Of a DNA stretch of 27,257 bases, positions 21,443 to 27,257 are shown one piece after another (within the stretch, counting starts at the first letter, position 1; each line of letters opens with the position of its first letter). Source of the stretch: Pelomyxa schiedti (lineage: Eukaryota > Evosea > Pelobiontida > Pelomyxidae). The stretch is taken from positions 1 through 27,257 of the forward strand of contig JAHLWZ010000093.1 of NCBI GenBank assembly GCA_020536535.1. Reading direction: 5' to 3'. The notes beneath the pieces were generated by a model, which did no database searches, was not told the origin of the DNA, and saw only the letters and a program-made list of their open reading frames with translations. The position numbers and the translations under genes are program-made.

Positions 21443-21894
21443 CTAAAACGGAATTTCATTGTATGAGCACTGCGGTGGCAATGGAACGACGTCGAGAGCA
21501 AGCGACAGAATGGGTGTCCTCGTTGTTGGGTCTGTCACATCAATCCTCGTCTCCATTTTCTCTGGCGATTTGCGTGCAACGGGTGTAGTGACTGTGTACC
21601 TCAAACAAGGTCTGCAACACACTTCCACAGCGTTGTTCATGTGGTCAACAGCAATCATACAAGTTGGTCGCGGGCAGAAAGCATTACCGAAGGGGAGACC
21701 AGATCCGGGCGATTCTCGGGGGTCTGGGGTGGCTGCCGCGGGTACTGTGCTGGGGCCGAACTGCGTCCGCTGCGGGATTGTGGGAAGGCAACACAGGGCC
21801 AGCAGGAGTGTTGTGGAACGTCGTCTTGAGGTCGGTGACTAGCCTTCTGTTTATTGTGTCGATGCCGTTCTTGTGCTTTAGACTGCTTGCCCAT
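21443..21894 (-). pseudogene. Internally deleted pseudogene of the array family
   Basis: From MGKQSKAQ (ATG at 21894) the frame follows the family through the basic N-terminus and linker to VSPSVMLSARDQL, then hits a stop at 21655. Overlapping in another frame is VDHMNNAVEVC, a piece that in intact siblings lies over 100 residues further on. After about 20 residues it jumps again to RIDVTDPTTRTPILSL, which belongs near the C-terminus. The ending reads CSYNEIPF instead of CSYLI-stop. Two internal deletions and a frameshift therefore separate it from an intact gene. It lies between copies 1 and 2 in the same orientation. Confidence 0.82.
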
Positions 21895-21987
21895 TCCTGG
21901 ATTTATTTGTTTGTTTGCTTGCATTGAGCGCGATTTGTTGCCGCAATGGCACAACCCTTTTGGTTTGATTAAATGCCAGGAAATCAA

Positions 21988-23376
21988 TCAGATTAGAAAT
22001 GAGTGGTGACTGGGCAATGGGGTTAGGTTGGTTGACAGTGAGAGAATCTGAGTCCCAGATGATGGTTCCGTCAAGGCAATCAGATTTTTTGCAAGGCTGT
22101 ACGTTGTGCTGAACATGAGGCCACCTTCAAAGAACAAGGAACAGCAGTTTGAGGCACTTGGGACCTCAACAACACGCAAGGACCCACTCAGGTTGTTGAC
22201 GTCCCAGATTTCGAAGATTGGGTCATTCCCTGAAACACAGAATAGTGATTCACTCAGCTGTGAGATTCCTTGCACACTGTGGAGTACTGAGTGTAATGGT
22301 GTCCCTTCATCATAGGTAGTACAGCCTTCATCAATGTTGACGATTTGAAGCTTGGGAGGTAGCATTGGGTAGACTTCTTTGAGCCATGGGAACCTCCCAT
22401 TTTTCTCAATAGCTACAATGAAGGAAACAATGCCAGAGGATTTTTTGAGTACGAGAGCATCTGTGAAACTTGCGATGTCAGGGTCACAATGCCACTCCGT
22501 TTCGTTCACCTGCATAAATTCCTTGTGTGCCCACGACTCCTCAAGTTGGATGACAGTCAATTCAACTTCATAGAAGTGTCCAGTACTGCCACAATTGCAC
22601 AGGATTCCTTCATCAGGATTGAGGTTGTTGAAGAAAACAGAGGTACCCTCATAAAAAAACATTCTTGGCAATTTAACCTTGTGTGCCGCACCAACTTCAT
22701 CCCCAGTGGGTGCGCAACTTCCAGTCAACTCTAAGTTGTGAATCCACAGAGAGTTGTAGTCAAAGTACACCCACCACTTTCCATTGCTGCCACAGTACTG
22801 AGGGAAATCACAGCTCCTCACCACACACTGGGTGCGTCCAGTCTCAAAGTTCTTGACATTGTAATTCAAAGAAGGTATACAGAATTCCATCGCGTTGCGC
22901 CTATGGTTAAGAGACAGAAACATGCATTCAGGATTATCTTCCCACCAGCACTCCAGCTCACCTCTGATTGACCCAAGTAGAGGTGACACCTTGAACCCAA
23001 CAACGCACGAAGCTCCATGGTCAAAAAAAGCCAGATAGAAGAACCTTGCAGCCGAGTCGCGGCACCAACCCCACACCAGCCCCACAGCAAGGGCAAATGC
23101 ATTTCCAAATGACGTGGTGGATGTTGCAGTTGCAATGTTTCGCCCACAACGAGGGTGCGCGGACATCGCCAGCGCAGCGAACTGGTCACGTTCGCAAAGC
23201 GAAATTGATGGCGACATCCGATGAGCAAAACACAATTGGGACTCCTTCTGCCGGTTTTGCAGCGCGATCTTCTCGTCGACGTGGGGCGGGTTTGACGACA
23301 ATAGATCCTGAAGACTGTTGTTGTGCCGACACTTTTTGGTGTTGGGCGGTGTTGCTGTAGCATCATCACCGTCCAT
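21988..23376 (-). CDS. Uncharacterised intronless array-family protein, copy 2 (most divergent)
   Basis: One open frame, 462 aa from MDGDDATATP. An earlier in-frame ATG at 23475 would overlap the end of the neighbouring gene, and the residues it adds look like out-of-frame neighbour sequence, so I prefer 23376. Family landmarks are SLCERDQ, HPRCGRN, SNGKWWVYFD, FFNNLNPDEGILC, SQLSESLFCVSG, IFEIWDVNNLSG, FFEGGLMF, TEPSSGTQILSL and the end HSFLI. It lacks the GGGAMGCVDVGCSS segment in its usual form and the N-terminal MGK, so it diverged earlier than the other three. The function is unknown. The gap to the upstream gene is only 68 bp. Confidence 0.78.
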   Translation of the reverse strand: MDGDDATATPPNTKKCRHNNSLQDLLSSNPPHVDEKIALQNRQKESQLCFAHRMSPSISLCERDQFAALAMSAHPRCGRNIATATSTTSFGNAFALAVGLVWGWCRDSAARFFYLAFFDHGASCVVGFKVSPLLGSIRGELECWWEDNPECMFLSLNHRRNAMEFCIPSLNYNVKNFETGRTQCVVRSCDFPQYCGSNGKWWVYFDYNSLWIHNLELTGSCAPTGDEVGAAHKVKLPRMFFYEGTSVFFNNLNPDEGILCNCGSTGHFYEVELTVIQLEESWAHKEFMQVNETEWHCDPDIASFTDALVLKKSSGIVSFIVAIEKNGRFPWLKEVYPMLPPKLQIVNIDEGCTTYDEGTPLHSVLHSVQGISQLSESLFCVSGNDPIFEIWDVNNLSGSLRVVEVPSASNCCSLFFEGGLMFSTTYSLAKNLIALTEPSSGTQILSLSTNLTPLPSHHSFLI

Positions 23377-23444
23377 CTGTTTTTTCTTTATTATTTGTTT
23401 AAAAGAAACGTTCGAAACAAGAACGTTCTGTCTTGAATTTTCAA

Positions 23445-24914
23445 TCAGATGAGATAGGAGTGGGCGGTGGACCAAGGTGTCACGTTGAGTCCCAATGACA
23501 TAATGTGAGTCCTCGTTGTTGGGTCAGTCACTTCCATGCGCGTTTTCGCTTGCCCGACGAAGTTTCGTGCAAGCTCAATTGTGGTGAACATGAGGCCACC
23601 CTCAAAGAACACAGAATCCCAGCGACAACCAGACGATGAGCAACCGACGTCAACACATCCCATTGCGCCACCACCAGTGTTGTTGATGTCCCAGATTTCC
23701 AACAGAGGCTCCGCGCCTGAAATGCAGAACAGTGATTCGCTCATCTGTGAAATTCCTTTGACGGGGTTGTGGCATGACTGCAGGTGAATGACTTGTGCAT
23801 CTGTGGATCCCTCCTCGACTTGTATGATGACGTCGTTCTTTGGTTCTGTTGCGCTTTCACATTTCTCCACGGAGAGGATGAATGAACGAGAACCACTCTT
23901 CTTTTTAAGGAGGAGGGCCTTATTTACTCCTTCAATGCTTTGAGCGCGGAAGCTTGTGGAACTCAACACAGCCAGTTTCCTTGTGGTCCAAGATACATCA
24001 CACTGGAAGGCAGTGATCTCAATGGTAGTACTAGGTCCATCCCTCCAACTCTCACACAGTAGTCCTTCATTGGGATTGCGGCTGTTGAAAAAGAATGATC
24101 CACCATAGGGGGGCACTTGCTGCTTCGGCAATGCCACCTTACGTGCCTCAATTCCTCCAGAACAGTTCACCTTCTTTGAGACATTGCAAATGAACACAAC
24201 GTTGGTCTTCTCCGCTCTGCGGGATTCAAAGTACACCCACCACTTCCCGTTAGTCCTGCTCCGCTCGTACGAAGAGTGGTCCACAAGGCGCCACGTCTGG
24301 CCAGTATCCAAGCTCCTGATGATGTACATGGAAGATGGGCGGTACAGCTCCACGGCGTTGTGCGTGTGATCAACAGCCTCAAGCAAGCAATTATGGCTCT
24401 CACTCCACCAGCACTCCACGTCACCCATGATTGACCCAAGAAGAGGTGACTCCCTGAACGTGACAATGCATGAAGCCTCGCTCGCCGATTCAGCAAACGG
24501 AAGGAAGAAGAACCTCAGCAGCGACGAGCACAGCCCCCACACAAGCCTCGCAACCATAATCTTCTTCTCGCTACCGAGCGACGGCGCGGCGTGGCTCCCG
24601 CAGCGGGCGTGCGCCATCATCACCAGGGAACCAACTTGGTCGCGGGCAGAGAGCGAGACTGAGGGGGACACCAGGTTGGGGCGGCGCTCGGGCGGTTGCG
24701 GGTGCTGTCGCCGTTGCGGGGAGGTGGGAGGCAGGTCTGGATTGTGGGATTGTGGGGGGAACAGAAGGGACGCGACGGTGAACGACGACGCCGGCAATTG
24801 CTGCTGCCGGTCCGAAGTCTCGAGGGGTTGATGTTGCTGCCTGCACTTTTGTTTTTTGCGTCGTTGTGGTGCGGTTACGTCACCCCTCTTGTTGTTTGGC
24901 CTCCCTTTGCCCAT
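23445..24914 (-). CDS. Uncharacterised intronless array-family protein, copy 3
   Basis: One open frame, 489 aa, starting MGKGRPNNKRG with a strongly basic segment (RRKKQK near residue 18). A Pro/Gln-rich linker follows, then LVSPSVSLSARDQ, HARCGSH (His-Ala in place of His-Pro), FRESPLLGSIMGDVECWW, RTNGKWWVYF, FFFNSRNPNEGLLC, LEIWDINNTGGG, GCVDVGCSS, FFEGGLMF, DPTTRTHIMSLGL and the end HSYLI. No intron is needed, unlike the spliced genes to the left. The family is not recognised; a propeller-like C-terminal body is inferred from recurring W/F-G motifs only. Confidence 0.8.
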   Translation of the reverse strand: MGKGRPNNKRGDVTAPQRRKKQKCRQQHQPLETSDRQQQLPASSFTVASLLFPPQSHNPDLPPTSPQRRQHPQPPERRPNLVSPSVSLSARDQVGSLVMMAHARCGSHAAPSLGSEKKIMVARLVWGLCSSLLRFFFLPFAESASEASCIVTFRESPLLGSIMGDVECWWSESHNCLLEAVDHTHNAVELYRPSSMYIIRSLDTGQTWRLVDHSSYERSRTNGKWWVYFESRRAEKTNVVFICNVSKKVNCSGGIEARKVALPKQQVPPYGGSFFFNSRNPNEGLLCESWRDGPSTTIEITAFQCDVSWTTRKLAVLSSTSFRAQSIEGVNKALLLKKKSGSRSFILSVEKCESATEPKNDVIIQVEEGSTDAQVIHLQSCHNPVKGISQMSESLFCISGAEPLLEIWDINNTGGGAMGCVDVGCSSSGCRWDSVFFEGGLMFTTIELARNFVGQAKTRMEVTDPTTRTHIMSLGLNVTPWSTAHSYLI

Positions 24915-24974
24915 CTCCTTCAGAATTTTCTACCAAAATGCAACTGATCAACATTTCTTTTCCTTTCCAAAGAA

Positions 24975-26417
24975 TCAAATGAGATAGGAGCAGGGGGTGA
25001 AGAAAGGGGTGATATTCAGGCCCAGTGACATAATGTGAGTCCTCGTTGTTGGGTCAGTAACCTCCATGCGTGTTACTGTTGCACCTGGGAGGTTTCGGCA
25101 TGGTCGAACTGTGGTGAACATGAGACCTCCTTCAAAGAACACAGAATCCCAATAAGCAAGAGGTGATGAGCAACCAACATCAACACATCCCATTGCGCCA
25201 CCACCAGTGTTGTTGATGTCCCAGATTTCCAAAATAGGCTCTGTGCCTGAAATGCAGAACAGCGATTCGCTCATCTGAGACACTCCTTTGATGGGGTTGT
25301 GGCATGACTTCAGATGCATCACGGGTGCATTTGCCAGTCCCTCCTCAACTTGTATGATGACACAATTGTCTGGAAGTTCATGGAACCGCTTTCGCATACG
25401 AGGCAGTTGGCTCTCACTTTTCAACACTGAGAGGACAAAGGAACGAGCACCATCCTTCTTTTTGAGTGCGAGAGCTTCTGCTACCCCGTCAACGCATTGA
25501 GCACGGAACTTTGTGGAACTCAACACAGCCAGTCTCTTTGTTGCCCAGGACTTCTCACATTGGAACACAGTGACCTCAACAGTGATCTTGCCTGACTTGC
25601 CCCAAGTCTCACACAGTATCACTTGATCAGTATTGAGGTTGTTGAAAAAGAGTGATACACGGTCAGCAACTCCTTGTCCTGGCATTGCCACCCTGTGTGA
25701 CACAATTCCCTGAGTTCGCTTCCTCTGTGAAATTTTGCCCAGAAGAATTGATTGGTTGTCAAAGTACACCCACCACCTCCCATTTGTATCACTTCGCTCC
25801 ATTTCAGCACAGTCCACAAGAAGGCTCCAAGTCTGCCCAGTATCAAAGCTCCTGATGCCACAAAAGTAAGGATCCACACAGAACTCCCCGGCGTTGTGCA
25901 TGTGATCAACAACAAAGAGGATCCAGGATAGTCTGTCATCCCACCAGCACTCCACTCCTCCCATGACTGATTCAAGAAGAACTGACACACTGAACGTGAC
26001 AACACATGATGACGTCCAACCATAATCAGCTGAAAAAGGCAGACAGAAGAACCTTGTCAGCGACTTGCACAGTTGCCACACCAGCCTCAGAACCATAATC
26101 TTCTTCTCGGCCCCCATTGCCGGCACAATGTTCCTCCCGCAGCGAGGGTGCGCCATCATCATCAGTGAAGCAACTTGGTTGTGCGCAGAACGCAAGACTG
26201 TAGGCGAAATCAGGTGAGGGCGGCTCTCGGCCCGTTGCGGCTGTTGTGGTTGTAGTTGTGGGGGTTGTGTGCAGGTGTTCGGTGTGCCACGGGATTGTGG
26301 GAGTGCAGGTGCCGGCTTCGGGGCTACTGGGAGGTCACCGCGATGCGCAATTGTATGGGCTTGGCGTCTGTGTAGTGGGGTCGGGTCGACTATCATGTGT
26401 TGTCGCCCTTTGCCCAT
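24975..26417 (-). CDS. Uncharacterised intronless array-family protein, copy 4
   Basis: One open frame, 480 aa, starting MGKGRQHMIVD. The N-terminus is basic and then rich in Pro, Gln and Ala. Landmarks are LISPTVLRSAHNQ, HPRCGRN near residue 91, RLVWQLCKSLTRFF, a CVVTFSVSVLLES segment, DTNGRWWVYFDN, FFNNLNTDQVILCETW, LEIWDINNTGGG, GCVDVGCSS, FFEGGLMF, DPTTRTHIMSLGL and the end CSYLI. It is very close to copy 3 in its last 60 residues, which suggests recent duplication or gene conversion there. It is separated from copy 3 by 60 bp and is divergent to the ankyrin-type gene on its other side. Confidence 0.8.
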   Translation of the reverse strand: MGKGRQHMIVDPTPLHRRQAHTIAHRGDLPVAPKPAPALPQSRGTPNTCTQPPQLQPQQPQRAESRPHLISPTVLRSAHNQVASLMMMAHPRCGRNIVPAMGAEKKIMVLRLVWQLCKSLTRFFCLPFSADYGWTSSCVVTFSVSVLLESVMGGVECWWDDRLSWILFVVDHMHNAGEFCVDPYFCGIRSFDTGQTWSLLVDCAEMERSDTNGRWWVYFDNQSILLGKISQRKRTQGIVSHRVAMPGQGVADRVSLFFNNLNTDQVILCETWGKSGKITVEVTVFQCEKSWATKRLAVLSSTKFRAQCVDGVAEALALKKKDGARSFVLSVLKSESQLPRMRKRFHELPDNCVIIQVEEGLANAPVMHLKSCHNPIKGVSQMSESLFCISGTEPILEIWDINNTGGGAMGCVDVGCSSPLAYWDSVFFEGGLMFTTVRPCRNLPGATVTRMEVTDPTTRTHIMSLGLNITPFFTPCSYLI

Positions 26418-26499
26418 CGTCCTCTAGATCTTTGGTCCTCTAGATCGCCTCACCACTGAAAAACTTTTTGCCTTTCCAAAAAAAAGTGGCATTCCCAGA
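26418..26499. promoter_or_regulatory. Short divergent intergenic region with a 12-bp direct repeat
   Basis: Only 82 bp lies between array copy 4 (-) and the ankyrin-type gene (+) if that gene starts at 26500. The 12-bp word GTCCTCTAGATC occurs at 26419-26430 and 26435-26446. It could be a site bound twice or simply a small duplication. Confidence 0.35.
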
Positions 26500-27257
26500 A
26501 TGATCCGTGGCGGCTCTCGCGTGCTCTGGCCCTGGGAGTTTGACAAACTGGACATACCCAAAATCAGTCAACTGACTGGTGAAGGATCAAAAATCCTGTA
26601 GTCGGAGCCAAGAACAGTGATGTCGCATAAACAAGGAATCAAGTTCTACTCTGTCATCTAATCGAATGTCTACTGGTCACACAGGTTTTCCTGATGAGGC
26701 CCGCGACGCGTCTGTGGCGCACGTGGTGAGTGTCTCGCGGGCGGTGTGGCAGTGGGTTGTCGAGCCAGGGTGGCTCACCTGGCACCCCGCCGAGTCCGAC
26801 GCCGACCCCTACACGACGGCGGACGAAGCGGACTACGCGGCGTCCCTGAGGACGGTGCTGAGCGTGGGCGAGGGGCTGTTCCCGCTCGTTGGGCTGGTGT
26901 GCAGGCTGCTGGCGGGGCGGGGGTTCCCCAGGGAGTCCAGGCACACTCGGCTGAGGTGGGCCGCACGCGTCGGCGCCACTCGGTGCGTGCGGTGGATGGT
27001 GGCTCATCAGATCCACGGCGTAGGATGTGCCCAACAACAAGTGGAAAGGCAAGCTGCGTGTGTGTATTATGGGACTGGTTTGATTTGTTTGGGGAATGGT
27101 TAATATTTTTAAAAAATAAATAAATTTAATGAATAAATTTATTTATTTATTTCTTAATTTAGTACCAGTAATTTTTTTTCACAAGGAATAAGAAGGCATG
27201 CACGGAAATCCTGAATGGGCTACTGTGTGGTGGGCACATGGATTTAGTGGTGAGACA
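26500..27257 (+). CDS. Start of a spliced ankyrin-repeat-type gene, cut by the window edge
   Basis: A phase-consistent model joins 26500-26578, 26685-27057 and 27186 to the edge. Exon 1 reads MIRGGSRVLWPWEFDKLDIP. Exon 2 continues GFPDEARDAS, then a Trp-rich helical part and HTRLRWAARVGATRCVRWMV, which has the L..AA..G....V..L spacing of an ankyrin repeat. Exon 3 begins NKKACTEILNGLLCGGHMDL, another ankyrin-type helix pair of the C.GGH.DLV form common in large protist and giant-virus ankyrin arrays. The second intron (27058-27185) is longer than usual here and very AT-rich. If exon 1 is not real, the gene could start at ATG 26666 (MSTGHTG). The partner and role are unknown, and the C-terminal part is missing. 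Confidence 0.55.

Noticed and set aside
23377-23475. Upstream in-frame ATG extending array copy 2
   Set aside because: It would start inside the coding end of copy 3, and the added residues do not resemble any family N-terminus.
1-27257. CRISPR arrays, IS elements, bacterial operons or riboswitches
   Set aside because: The region is eukaryotic with spliceosomal introns. No spaced direct repeats, transposase frame or terminal inverted repeats were seen.

Overview
The window is eukaryotic nuclear DNA. It holds spliced genes with very short GT-AG introns (mostly 33-60 nt), intergenic gaps of 60-300 bp, and no operons or ribosome binding sites. The gene content is that of an amoeboid protist: a Roco kinase with LRR, Roc, COR, kinase and WD40 parts, a Rab5/ARA6-type GTPase, G-beta-like propellers, a RhoGAP, and a proline-rich protein with a vWA domain. 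I infer Amoebozoa, possibly Archamoebae such as Pelomyxa or Mastigamoeba; this is not proven from the sequence. All splice models were built by hand by matching reading phase and protein family patterns. Every complete model gives an exact multiple of three.

Layout. 1-1261 is mostly non-coding, with a degenerate tRNA-Gly-like element at 612-690 (-). 1262-2291 (+) is a seven-exon Rab GTPase with an N-terminal MGxC acylation motif and no C-terminal prenylation cysteine. 2465-10933 (+) is a giant Roco kinase of about 2,391 aa in 25 exons, in which each leucine-rich repeat sits on its own exon of about 84 nt. 11111-12963 and 13057-14872 (both -) are tandem paralogues encoding seven-bladed G-beta-type WD40 propellers behind a novel N-terminal region with an F-box-like segment. 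15051-16814 (+) encodes two RhoGAP domains, the second lacking the arginine finger. 17113-19804 (+) encodes a proline/glutamine/glycine-rich repeat region fused to a vWA domain with an intact MIDAS.

From 19885 to 26417 (-) lies a head-to-tail array of four intronless paralogues of about 460-490 aa, of a family I do not recognise, plus one internally deleted pseudogene copy at 21443-21894. The members share a basic N-terminus, a HPRCG-type motif, an LEIWDxNN segment and an S[YF]LI C-terminus. The window closes with the start of a spliced ankyrin-type gene (+, from 26500) that runs off the right edge.

Functionally, most of the spliced genes are signalling or GTPase-cycle parts (Rab, Roc GTPase-kinase, G-beta, RhoGAP). 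Clustering in a gene-dense genome does not by itself show that they act together. The least explained parts are the intronless array and the F-box-like G-beta pair.
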